Source: Hymenolepis diminuta
Lineage: Eukaryota; Platyhelminthes; Cestoda; Cyclophyllidea; Hymenolepididae
Direction of reading: 5' to 3'
DNA: 64,000 bases
Assembly: GCA_900708905.1 (NCBI GenBank)
Contig: CAADRB010000007.1
Span: 294,146-358,145, forward strand
Shown here: piece after piece, positions 48,501 through 61,200 of the stretch
Position numbering within the stretch: position 1 is the stretch's first letter
Layout: each line of letters opens with the position of its first letter
The notes under the pieces: model-generated
The model's input: only the letters and a program-made list of their open reading frames with translations
Databases searched by the model: none
What the model was told of the DNA's origin: nothing
Position numbers and translations under genes: made by a program

Positions 48501-51500
48501 ATCTTGAAGACAGTCTCGTAGAAAATCGTCATGCAATATCGATGAGATCTTAGCCGAAGTCAGAGCTGATTTGATGTGTTTCATGAGAAGGTAACAATCG
48601 GTGGCCTTTTCACCTTCACTTTCACCACCTTTAAGAGTTACTGATTCAGAGGTTTTCAACTTTGACCGAAGACGGAGGAGGGCACTGGTAATTCCAGGAA
48701 AGCGTTGAGGAGTGGCATGTAATTCTCGTCGACATGTAGAACCTGAAACTAGGAGGACAGGACAATTAACCCGACCGGCTAAGTAGAGACGAGCTAGACG
48801 GTGGGTTAAGTCCTTTAGACTAGACACAACACAAGGTCCACGGGCAAGATTGAAGAAGGCATTGTAAGAGGAGATGACCCTTGCTTGATGATAGATGCGG
48901 GAGTAATGGGCAGGAAGGTCTTTCAGATAATGAGCTTCAGCAGCAGCATATGCCTTCTCACATCGGATTCTCGAGAGCTTCCGATCGAAATCAAATTGTG
49001 AAGCGAAGAATTTGAAATTAGCGATAGAATTTGGATAAGTACTTGATAGAAGTTTATTCCACTCGTCGTAGAGATAAGGCATCTCAGAGTGGCTTTGCTC
49101 AGATGAATTGCCTACACCAAATAGACTGGTATAGAGTTTGAAACATATCTAAAAACGAAAACCATGAGAAGTATGGGAATAAATGTTACTGAGACACTGC
49201 TTTAAACAAACAACTCTACTTTATATACTGTAATACTAAAGTGGCTAATAAAATGTTTATTCAGAGGATACGGGCTCAGTACTCATAAGTTCATATCAAT
49301 TAAATGGCTTGTTTAGTCGTGATAATCAAAACTGGCCAAGAGAGAGATTACAGAAAGCGAATTGCTAACAATTTCTAGAATCCTATGCCTCTGCTAGAGA
49401 TAAATGTTAGAAAACTCCTCTTTAATGTGGTGTAAATACAAAATAATTTGTAGAAGCTACTAAATAAGTTTAAAATGAGCCACATTTAGTTTTAGACCAA
49501 CAAACCACTGATGCTCAATACATTCGATTTTAAAATCTCAAAATGTGCAACCTAACTTCAAGAGAATTAGTGCAAGAACAGCGATGTATAACGTTGTCTA
49601 TTGTAAGAAAATGTTATCAGAAAAGGAAATAATGTTGTTGCACTACGGATGGTATAGGTGCTTTATACACTTCAAGTGCCCAATTTCCGGTTTCTTTAAG
49701 TCTAAAGAAAAATCCTCATCGTCAACTAACTAAATGACATCCCCAGCCTTGAAATTGAAGTGCGACGTTTATCTCTCTTCTTAGGACTTGTGAGAGGTGA
49801 GTTCAGTTTTGAAGGTTGAAACTGAATAAGCCTAAAATTACCCGAAAATAACGAAAAATACCAACATATTTATTTATAAAAGTAGTGAACACCCTTGTCC
49901 AACCATCTACCAAAAATTCCAACATTATCGGAATCGCTGCATAAAGGATATTTTATAAATAAGGCAATAAATATGAGAGCATAAAGGTCTATAAATTATG
50001 AAATATGCAAGTGAGGACCAAGAATCATTAAATCCCCAAAGTTAGGAAGAAAAGAACACCTCCCCGCAATGACCACTTTCGTCTCTAGCAGCATGGAATT
50101 ATGGGATGCCCATGTAAGTCTGCATACTGCCAAGGTTGCCGCTGCTATTCCATCCATTATCATTTATCTCGATTTAAATGGTCATTCTCGGAGATTAAGC
50201 CATAGGGTCAAGATAGAGGCAAAAACTCCTTATTGAAAAAAAAAACAAAAACAGGGAACTAGTTCATTTAATCCAACGCTTTGAAGATCGGGTACTGCTA
50301 TAGGCAGTAGATGTCTGTCATTACCTAGCGATTAGAAATGATTGACTGGCGGTAAGATCCCCACTACAGTGTCCATAGATGGTCCCGCTGTGTTTGCGTT
50401 AGATACCTCAACGGGTGTCTATCATCATGCCGAAACTCCGACAACGAGACATGACTGACGTCCAACGAAGAAATGCTTTGTACATAAACCTAATTTACTG
50501 ATTAATAAATTGAGGGTGGCTGGTCTGTCATCTCCGAACTGATCTGACGACGTGATTGACTTGACTTATTCTATCTTTTCGATCGATGTGGCTTCACTAG
50601 ACCATAACGTTATATGTTACAGAAAAACTAAATATACCCCCAAAATAAATTGAACATGTATGTTTACATACTTATTAGTTCAGTTTCAGAGGAAACATCC
50701 AAACACAGGAAGTAAGAGTTCTTAAAAATAGAGTATGTTCAGTTTTTGGGGGGAGTAGTTAGAAGTAGAAGTGAGTAAGGGAATCAAGAGAACCTTATTT
50801 CATCTGATTCTTAGAATTATCGGGTCAACTGTTTTTCAAAAGACAAGTCTTCACAGACGAGATATTAGCGAAAATTCTATTAAAATCCTATTTCTCAAAA
50901 GTGGGTATCACTAAATTTTCACACCAAAAGAGTTGGTTAGGACAACTTCAGGAGGATATTTCCCCATGATGCATTACCCACGATATATTCAATATTCATT
51001 TTAACCCATCTTAGTGTTAGTAACCATTTGACCTGGTTTTCTATCTTCTTCACTTCGTCCTGTGTAGGATTCATCCTTCGACATGTAACATTTTTATCGA
51101 TTTCTAACTTCATCTTAAATATGTATTGTTTAGTCTACTCTACGAATTAATCATTTTATGGTCTTACTAATCTCACAAATAAAGAATGATTTAACGTTTT
51201 AACAGAATCCCAAGAATTCTCGATGTTTCCAAATGACCATTTGCCATCTAATAAATCAAATAGCACCAGATTTTTCCCATTCTGATGAGAAATTTAATTT
51301 TCAAATTCCTTACCACAACAAAAGTAAGCCTTTGAAAAGAATTTCTTTCTCATCTATTGCACTAACGTCGTCATTAGCATTAAAAACCTTAGAAGCGAAA
51401 CATCCACGTGCATGACGTACACATCGTGCAGGTATCCACCTAAACACCTGGTTGTCGTCTCGTGTAACCTTGACTAAACCGCATTTGAGAGATGAATATC

Positions 51501-54500
51501 ATCTTTGTGACTTTAAATTTCTATCTGTCATTGATTTCAACACCAGTCCGATGGATAATAATTTGTATGATTCTTGTCATACCAATTTTTCGGTGTCTTC
51601 TCCATGAAAAATCACAAGGATTGAAAGGCTTTTGGCTGAAGGAGTAGCAAAGTATAGGAAGAGCTGGATATCTAAAAGAAATTCGGAGAAGCGTACGCCT
51701 TCAAATGTGATGATCAGTGAAGCAGAATGAAAAGTATGGATAAAATCGTCCTGTTTACTGGGATAAATCAATCGGATTCTGTTGCTCTGCATATGATTTA
51801 TTTCTAGTTTCAAATATCACCTTAAAATTTGCTGCTTTTAAATGATTCGAAAGAACAATTAGCATCCAGCAAAATGAATCGTTTGACGGGTGAATAAAAC
51901 ATAATGGCCGGCGATAAATATAACCGGCATAGGTTTGTGTGCTTGGGCAGGTCAGAGTCTTTCATTCAGCACATTCCTTCCTCTTCTTTTTTAATAATTT
52001 CATACTTTGTCAATTTATATGAATCGAAAATGTGACTGGCTAACCCAAACAAACACCGCAATCAATTTCAACAGAGATGGAATTCAAAATGCGGATAAAA
52101 TTTAACATCCAACACACTCAGCTGAACTTATTGGTTTTAATCGCCGAAGAGAAATGGAATAGCGGAGACGAGCATAGGTTGGACTTAACGAAGAAGGAAA
52201 ACATAAAAAATAGAGCAAATAAAAACGTGTGTGGCAGTCGAGACAAAAGCACGTAGATTAAACTTGGTGCATGAAAGAGTGCGCTATTCAGGTTTTGGAC
52301 CTAGCTTATACAATTACATAGCCCGGAAAAAACCGACAGAAAGCTGACCAATAACCCAGAGACAAAACCACAGAGTTGTTGCTTTGTCTCCGGGTTATCA
52401 TTTCTCACAGGTTGTCTCTACGTTGCCTGTCATCATCAATATATGGGTAATTGCCACTCTTGACAGCTTGACAATTATTCAAGTCGGAAACCATTGTTAA
52501 TCCAGCGATGTTTTGATCTTCGGCATCAGAAATACAAAGATGATTTTTTGTATGTATGGTTTTGATGAATTAATAGTGTCCTGGAGCAACTGCATTACGG
52601 TCTTGTCTCTTTCTCCCCATGTCAGAATCAACAGTACTTTATTGGATAAATACATCATTGAAACAGGAACGAGAGTTGCTAACATTACAAGAGTGAAATA
52701 GAACCTCAATTAAAAAAAACTATTCAGGAGAATACATATACTGGAAATGAATGAATTAAATGAAAAGATATTTTAAATTGGCTAAAAAGAACTTACAATG
52801 AACCAGCATTTGACGCTAGGTAACTCTGGAAGGTTTTTTAAGTATGGGTCCTTCGCATCATTGTACTCAATGTCCTCCAAAAGGTTGGAAACATTCGATT
52901 CCAAGAAAGCAGCAAAGCTCCGATTACGTGGCGCACCTGGAGCCGAATATTCATTCTTTAATTGGAGTGGTTGCCTTTTACTCTTAGTATCAAAATCGCT
53001 TGTGAGTGAAGATATTCCGGTACACGAGAGAATACGTTCAAGCATCTGTTGAGCTAAATCATCATCTGCATAACATTCTGTGCCGACCTTAATTGGTTCA
53101 ATACAATCGGGTAGTAGAACACGAACAGTGTGAAACCCATCAATTGTGAAAAGCCTAAAAGAATATTTTTTCGGTTAAATTTTCATGCGTTCCTTATGAC
53201 TGATTGTGCCATCTTATTTGATATATTTTAAGATACTTTGGCGATTTGCTATTAGTTGGCAAGGTTTAATCGCCTTGTATATGTTGGCACGTCCATGTAA
53301 ACTTTCGTGAAGATTCAAACAGTTGTAGAACAAAATTCATTAATGGTTATATCTTTACCCCTACATTCTCACGTAGATACCCACTCCTTTTTTAATATTT
53401 CAACGGTCTATTAGCCCTTTATCTATATGAACGCAGATGTAATCTCCCCTCAACGTTCTCCATTTCTACTAATCTATCCGGCTCTATTCTTCCCAACTCC
53501 TTCAGTCAGGTTTTTCAGCCAGCTTCTTCCCACTTCTGACATTTTAGCCCTATCTCAATCTAACTACTCAAATATTTTGTTTGCCTTTTAATTTCTTTTT
53601 GGTTAAATTTAATTATCCGAGTAGTTAGTTAGCAATAAGTGTGATGAAAACTAAATAACGGAGCTTACTTATCAAGCAGTCCGCTTTCTTGGAAAACATT
53701 ATAGATCTGGAGAGAGAGATTTCTTTCCAAGTTAGCCAACGCCTTCTGATTCTAAATATGAGAGATTTAAAGAAACAACTCAGCAAGACTTACCTTAGCT
53801 AGATTCCGTGCAGCGATTGTAGGGGGTAACTTGAAAACAAAAAGAAGTCGAGGACAGGCAACACGAGCCATAGAAACACAGTAGGGAGAGATAGCGATCA
53901 ATTTAAGTATTGTCTCCACACTAGAATACAATTCAAGTCTTAAATGATTTATCATTTTGAAAAGTAAGATGTATCTTGGATCTAATGAAGTCCCGAAGGA
54001 AGTAATCTATCAAAAAAAACTTCGTGTGTGTTTAAGGTTAACCTACGACAATGAAATGTGAAACTGAAAATAGGAAGAAAAGTTCCTTTAATTTGTAGGA
54101 ATCCCAAATGTCAAAAATTTTTTGACATTTCTGCAATGTGGGGTTATATAATCGAATAATCATACTTTGTAATTAAACAGCAATTGACGAAGTAGTTCTT
54201 CAGAATCTCTGTAATGCAGAAATATTATCTTCCTTTCGACGTCATAGTAGCCTTTTATTGACGACTAGATAAAAAACATTTTAAAACTGGAAAGAGACTT
54301 ACATCCACGCATGGAAGAGAAAATGGATTCAGTTTAAGAAAATCATCAGCAAGTGATGTTGTGAGTTTATAATTAAATGAATCGAGTGAACCAATAAAGG
54401 TAACAACAACCGCAGATTTCGTTTTATGTGGAAGAAGACTAAAAATGTCAATGAATATATTGGATATTACTTGAAATCAATATCCGGAGGAACGGCAAAT

Positions 54501-54523
54501 CGGCCTGCGCGATAAAAGCTCAT
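42538..54523 (-). CDS. SMG8: SMG8, SMG1-complex regulator of nonsense-mediated mRNA decay
   Basis: In known orthologues SMG8 binds SMG9 and restrains SMG1, the PIKK that phosphorylates UPF1. Exons: 54523-54471, 54438-54303, 54006-53794, 53751-53669, 53154-52797, 49148-48491, 47185-46917, 46835-44465, 43693-43227, 42819-42722, 42643-42538; 4812 nt, 1603 aa (human SMG8 is about 990). Matches in order: VVVTFIGSLDSF near the N-terminus, CPRLLFVFKL, LERNLSLQIYNVF, LFTIDGFHTVRVLLP, LPAHYSRIYHQ and ARGPCV, the cysteine block CNCGRTLAVRNDPYDYKEAN with LEARCC, the MLH...SWSIHRLGKYSSY block, GFLRDGNYLLPNDVPL, IGYEMECPLGHRFFLAG, and C-terminal YIWVLRLPFAY. Between the cysteine block and SWSIHRLGK sits a long insertion, listed separately. 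The first intron is only 32 nt. The N-terminal part is shorter than in vertebrates. Confidence 0.93.
44600..46690 (-). other. Glu/Lys/Ser-rich insertion of about 700 residues in SMG8
   Basis: Lies inside the single 2371-nt exon 46835-44465, which is open throughout and in phase with both neighbours. The residues are dominated by E, K, S and T, with no hydrophobic core or predicted fold visible, for example GSDRKAEPI-like and KSEISLKSDAKKISLENVDL stretches. Vertebrate SMG8 has only about 100 disordered residues here (after CCGKLDHINFPVFEP). Conserved SMG8 sequence resumes at CDGMSVLGQML. Likely intrinsically disordered. Confidence 0.85.
48195..48350 (+). repeat. Interspersed repeat, copy B
   Basis: Partner of 38825-38980 in the same orientation. 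In SMG8 intron 6, close to the large exon starting at 48491. Non-coding. Confidence 0.5.
49149..52796 (-). other. SMG8 intron 5 (3.6 kb) with a repeat
   Basis: Donor TTCATT|GTAAGT at 52796, acceptor CGTTTTTAG at 49149. Contains the inverted copy of the 300-bp repeat at 50300-50630. The plus-strand frames at 51233-51415 and 49545-49733 are short, A+T-rich and unsupported. Confidence 0.8.
50300..50630 (-). repeat. Interspersed repeat, inverted partner
   Basis: Reverse complement matches 41279-41580 over its whole length, with one extra segment of about 25 bp near the middle (around TCTTCGTTGGACGTCAGTCA on the minus strand). Confidence 0.75.
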
Positions 54524-55279
54524 GGCTTTTCTCTCAAAAGAATTTGACCTTTAATATGAAAATTGAAAATAAAACAACACCGTCTCAAATACATTTTAAT
54601 TAATTAGGATTTCAAAGATGCAAACAGTAGTGAAGCATTTGAGAAATAAATAGCGCTATACAGATAATGAAAACTCACATGACTATTTATCAATTGCGAG
54701 TACTGAAAACAGATACAAACAATGTGACTTCACAGCTACTTTGAGATTTATTTTGACCTTGAAAATGTGTGTTTTTAATTCATATAATAAATTTCGAGCT
54801 CTAAATTGCCATTAAAATTTAAAACTAAAGGTGTTCAAATTATATATAATATCAGGATATACATGTGATAAAGTGTACACAAAATGCTCTAGCATATTAA
54901 AAAATATTTTCATGTCCATTTAAAGTGTTGGAGAGATGTAATATCCTATCCTAACTATTGCTTTAATCTATTTGGGCGTAGTTTAATATGAATTGTGATT
55001 GAAAAAACTACATACGAAGTGTAGAAAATTATGCCTTACTTGGCATCAGATACCACAACCAATTTGTCTTTTTCAGGTTTAAATTATTAAATCCGCTCCA
55101 AGTATATTATTAATAGAGGTCAGTAAATTTGTCGGTTTTAAATTTTAAATAAATAAATAATATGTTCCTTAAAAAATAACATTTAAATTACGCTTAATTC
55201 AGTACAAATTCAACCTTGGGCATTGATAGACGGATATAGCAGCTTGCAGAAGGCTATTTTAAATCTGTAAATCTTTAAA
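54524..55279. promoter_or_regulatory. Divergent promoter region between SMG8 and TRRAP
   Basis: The two start codons face away from each other across 756 bp of very A+T-rich sequence, so both transcripts must start here. No TATA box or named element stands out against the composition. Near the TRRAP start, a CAG at about 55245 could be a 5' UTR or spliced-leader acceptor. Confidence 0.6.
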
Positions 55280-58200
55280 ATGTCGGCAGTGCATAGTGTT
55301 AAAGAGTCATTAGAATCTAAGGCTTGCTCCGCATTCGAGAATTTTATATCTGAAAACTTACGTAAGTTTCTCAATTTTATCAATTCATATCATCTTCAGC
55401 AATCGACCAGCGTCTAAAGAATGCAGAAGTTCTAGGTGAAATTCTCGAAGTAATTTTTTGTCCTACATTTATTGATTTTCAGATTTCCCATGCAGACGAA
55501 GGAGTCAAAACGTTGGCCCCTATGATTTACGAAAAACTAACAAAACTGCTCTCTGAAACTAATGAGCAGTTCATACGAGAAAATCCCATCAACCGACTGA
55601 GGCAAACGTCTGTTGAACTAATACACAGGATGAGGAATACAGAGTTTTTCAAGACCCATTTATCATCGATTTTACAGACATTGTTTAAAATTCCTGAGGT
55701 ACATTGTTCTGTATAACCTCTTTATTAGTACTAGCGCGAAAATGAGGAGATTGCCATTGCCGTTATCAAACTAATAATTGAATTTCATAAGGCGAACAGA
55801 CCACAATTTACACCTGATGTAGGTGTTTTATTTAATGCTAACTTCTTTTAGGTTATTACGTTTCTCGTCTTTATTCGTCAAGTATATCGAAATCTCAAAA
55901 CACACGTTTGTAACATTTTCAAACCTGAAGATGTCTATGAAGTTAACAGTCTACAAGACTTGAGAACGAACCCTCTTCCCTTTGAGACCTTCTCAGTCAT
56001 AACGGTTAAAACTAAGGAGAGCGGACCTAATACAATCGTACTTTGGCATTTATACTTTTTTTGTCTCTAACTTCTCCGTTCTAGTATCATCTTATCCCTA
56101 AATCTTGTCTGTCTCTCAAAGTTATGTCGGAGATCCCAATTTTAATTGTCCTGTTCTATCAGTTGTACAGGCCACAGATTTTAGACTCTTTGGTGGAAAT
56201 CATGCCTCTCATTATGGACTTCATTAATATGCGTCCTCTACCTGAACATATGTAAGCAATTTTTTAGATTTATGTTCTTCTTTATTTTTCACGATAAAGG
56301 AGCAATTTAATGACTTTTAACTCTAAGGAAACACCCGAATACTTAGGAAGTGGAGGATAGTTCATTTTTAATTAGTATGGGGAATAGGTGTCTGTATAAG
56401 GGAAGTTTTGAAGTAGGAGGAACCCTACTTCATCTGTTTTCCATGCTCATCAAATCTATATCCTTTTAAATTTAAGTTTGATGAGGTTTGTGTAATGTGC
56501 GAAATCCGAATAACAGTTTCATGATTTTCGTAGTCAAGTTTTTTTTACGGATCCTTCTACTGAAAAAGGAGTTTATCGATGGGCAGTCTTTTTTGGGCTT
56601 GTGGTGATCTATCCTACAATGCCTTCTATGTTTGTAAAAAGTCAATGACACCGAGGGTTCACGCATATAGTTTCTTTACACACCTTTCAGTTGTGGTTGA
56701 TGTTCGATAACGCAAGGGATAGAATTTGGCCTCCTTTCTTACCAAACACGTATGTGTCATCAGCATGAACTCGCCTTAACCGATTTATTTTGGGTTTTCA
56801 AAGTTTGCTAGATATGATTGCTGATTTAGTAACTGTGAGGAGAGATTTTCGCATACTTTTCAGCTGGAACTTTAGTAACAATTTCTATTCTCTTGTATTT
56901 GAATGTACTTAACTTACTATGTTTTATCTCCTTTAGGCGCTCACAAAGTATCAAGGAGAGTCGATATCTGGACTTTATGGCTGCTCAAGTCAAGACGCTT
57001 TCCTTTCTGGCCTACATCGTGAAATATCATCAAGTGAACACATTAAACACCACTGAACCACTCCATCCCTGCGTTGAGTCGCATTACATGGCAATTGTGA
57101 AGGGCATAATGAACCTTATGGTTACTTGTCCATCTACCGCGACAAATCTGCGCAAGGAATTCTTTATTGCCACTCGTCACATTCTAAACTTCCCGGATAT
57201 TCGACCGAGTACGTTTAAATCTATTATTAGTATTAACCACCCTTCTAACCACACTGGCTAAGTCTGACTAATAAAAAAAGCTGACATAATGCGAATTCCT
57301 CACTAGGAATGTTTAATGTTGCTGTCAAAAATGTGTTTTTAAATGCCCTTTACACCTTTGCAAGTATAAACAAGTTCTTTTTGAATGTCAAAGATATAGC
57401 TAGATCAATGTGAACAATATCTCTTTCCAACTTTAAACATCAGTAAACTGTGAATACTGTGTACACGAACAGTGAGGAGGTCCAACTCTGTAGCGTTAGG
57501 ACATAACTGAAGAAATATGCCTATATAGCAATGAACGGACAAACTTATGAATACAACATGCGAGTGGAATACCCCAACTCCTTCACTCCCACTTTTTTTA
57601 TTTATTACGTCTCTTTAGCTACTCTCATTATTGCAACGGAAATTTTAACATAGTTAAATTTATGAAGTGTGGAAGGGCAGAGCAGTCAAGCAGTTAAAAC
57701 GAATCTTCCTCACCTGAGCTCTAGGATCCCCACACTGTTTCATTTCGAAATCTTAATTATTATCCAGTTATTGGCCTGTTTCATCATACTGACAACCGCG
57801 ATGGTTGGGTTTCATGTGATTACGTAGCCACTTACTAACCTGATCGAGAGAATCGATCAGTTATGAAGTTATTTGGCGGATTTATGATGGTCACTCCACT
57901 ATTATCCTCTCATCTTACTCTTGAAAAACAATCGATAAAATCGGGGTCCCATGTAGAGGAGGGTGCAGTTAATGTGCGGAGTATTGATTTCTTTAATACT
58001 CAAATAGAGTAGGGTTCTTTTAGTTCCCTGACTCCCGCTCTAACTACCCAATAACTCCCCCTTTCTACGTTTCTCCATACTCTAAGGCTTTTCGCCTTGC
58101 CTTGGGGAAAAATGTATGATATTCAAAGTTTATTGATTTAATTCTGTAGTTGCTTATGCCATTTCGATTTGTTGGCATCGTACTTTTGCTAAAACTGGTG

Positions 58201-61200
58201 GGTGATTCTAGATTTCAATCACTTTGAACCCATATTAAGGGATCAATATTCAAATTATTTTTATTCTTCCCTGAATACTAGTTTTGGATATTCCTTCAGT
58301 TGTCTCCGGTAGGTCTTCATGTTCGTAGAGTTAGAATTGTCGTTTTTTGTTTAAGAGAATTCATTAGCTACTGGTCAGTGTTTCTTATCTCGTTTGTTAA
58401 AAAGGCACCCCTAGATTTGATTCTCTCTTTAGTAGGTGTGCTCCTACCGACATTTATTTAACTGGCTTTCTTATAATCCTCTGCCTTTTTCGTTCGTTTA
58501 GAATTCCTCCACGTTATCGACGATATGATGGATGACAATATTCTCGTTGGCGAAGGGTTTTATTTCAGAGAATCACTCAGGTAACATTTTCCTTAAATGG
58601 TTCATCCCACTTTAATAAAATCTATTATTATTGGGATTTTTCCGCCTACTTTTTCAGGCCTCTATCTTACAGTATGTTGGGTGACTTACTACATCATATT
58701 CGCAACGATCTTTCCCTCACAAGAGTTTCACGAGCAGTGGATCTTTTTGGAAAAAACCTCTTTGACGAAACCCTACCCTTCTCTATTCAAATGATGTGTC
58801 AGAGGGTCATCCTTAATCTTGCTGATTGTATCCGAATTCGTGTTATGGAAAAGGATCCTTCGAAAATACCCCCGAATTTCCCGAGTGTTCGTCGACTTTT
58901 CTTTCAGATTCTCTACATTTGTGTACAGAAATGCCGCATTTTCGCTGAGTGCTACATTCCAGAGTTAGAAGCCAAATGGTGGGTTATTAGTTCACTTCAT
59001 TTACTCTTGTTTTCTTTAGTGTACGTGAGGATGGAGATATTTCTCCCGAGCCTAAAAGCGATGAAGATGAATTCGATGTTGAAAACAGTTCTAAACAAGC
59101 AATTGTAAGTTTTTTCAAACTTAATGCCGTTGCTTGTTTGCCTATCTTATCTGTGATTGGTTAAAAATGGTCGGTTAATTGAAAACACGAACTTATTGTT
59201 CAGATGTATAGCAGTTCATATTGAATTTTTCGAAGATTCAGGAGGGTTAAATTTGAAGGTTCTTGCTGGGAAATCATCGTAGGTAGTAAGTTGGTAGTAG
59301 ATAATTTACTCATGGCAAGGCAAAAGCACAATTTTAATTGTGGAGCCATCTGCAAACATAGAATAATAAAACAGTTCTATATGGATTAAGGGAAGTAGAA
59401 ATTAAAGTAAGGGCATCAATAGAGTTGTAAGAAAATTAATTTCTGGGTTCAGGTTGTACACTTTTACTTCTTGGATATTGTCTACTGCTTCATGTTCTAA
59501 CGTCTCAATATTCAAATTTCATGATTTGTCCTCTGTTTTCTGAGCGAATTCATGTTCTTGACGTCCAGAGCTTAATATCCAGTTTTTTTTTAAAACTTTG
59601 ATGATTGTCAACCTTTCTAGGTGCGTTTGTTTCTTGCCTAGACACTAGCAGATGGTAGATGCTAATCCCTTTCATTGACTCATTTCCCGCCTACTCTATG
59701 TCATTTTCAACTAAGTCTTGAGAATGAAATTGATAGCCAAAGCGTTAAGCATATTAAATGAATCTGTAGCAAATGTATTTCAAAAATCGGTCTTAAATGT
59801 GTCCTGTGTTCATCCAGAAAAGAATTTAAAAAGCGAAACTGTCATAAGCATAGCTTAAATAAGGTTTCTTAGGTAAGTAGGGGACATTGAATCAGTGCCA
59901 TTTTAACCTTGATTTGGTATTAATCATATGGATTGCTTAGCGGTTTTCTGATGACATAACCTCTGCCCCAGCTAGTTCATTTCAACCGCCTGTATTTTAA
60001 AGGGCTGTTTAACTTTTTTTCATTTCAGTCCCCTTTTATTGAAACATTCAGTCCGAATCAAATGAGTGTGAACGAGATGAAGTCGACAATTAAGGTGTTG
60101 GTTTCGGGAATTCGAAGTGTTGTCGTTACCCTAACTCACTGTCCTCATTCTTCTGATGCTTCTTCTGATAAGGATGCTTCTGCCAGCAATCCACCTACTC
60201 CCAATCATCTCACTCCCGCTGAAGTCCAAGTCCTTTCTGACTACCTCATGTACGGTCTCAGACTGCTGGATATCTTTAGAATTGTCTCTAAAGATGGTAT
60301 ACTGTATCTGAGAGGGTATGTATTGCATCACAGCCTTTCGCTAAATTGCAACATTTTCTAATGGTCTTGTGTCTTCTGTCAGCATCAACTCAGGCGTGAA
60401 GTATCCAGAAGAACGTAGTGTCCTGGAGAATCTGGCTAACACCTTCGTACCTCTTAACACAACATCTTTTAAGGAGATTTTCACTCCCATGATCGGCGTA
60501 CGTTTTCCCCTTTAGCCTCATGCGCTCTCTGAATTGTGAAAAATTCTCCTAACACCTGCGTTTACTTTATGATTAATAGTTCATCGTAGACTGGTGCCGC
60601 AAGAGTCCCCTGTTCTATGCGCATTTCGCCTATCATATACTCTCACAAACCACTCAAACTTCCACTTTTGGGCTTATTCTTCTCTCATATCTCGTTGAGA
60701 GGCTCGACAAAATAGGCGGTAAGTTTTTTTTGTTGTCTAAGGACCGACTGAGTCGAGATCTTAAATCATGTGTCTATTACTGTTGGTTGACCTTTTGCTT
60801 GTGTTTACTACAGGTTAGTGGGCTTTAACTTCTGACTTAGTAGACGTGTGCGTTGGTTCACTTTGCCACCGTCACATATCTCATATTATAGATGTACATT
60901 CGTCCATGTGGTTAACAGAAAGGAAAATTTAATTTTAGTATTAAAATACGATTTGTACATAAAGCTATATAATTCTTAATAGTACATTGGCTGAAAGTTA
61001 TGGTAAGAAACTATTTCACTGCAGCTCAAGTTGTGATTTGGTATCTTTTTATGTATTACGTCTTCAGGGTACTTGAAAGCTCATTTTTTCCTCATTCGTT
61101 TTCTAGACAATTAAGGGACAGCCAAAATTAACTTCATGAAGAAAGGTTTTATTTCACTTATAGTTTCATCGTTGCATATTTCACTAACCAGGTCTAAATT

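Noticed and set aside
57664..57790. tRNA-like start (AGAGCAGTCAAGCAGTTAAAA) in TRRAP intron 7
   Set aside because: No B box at tRNA spacing and no cloverleaf could be drawn by eye.
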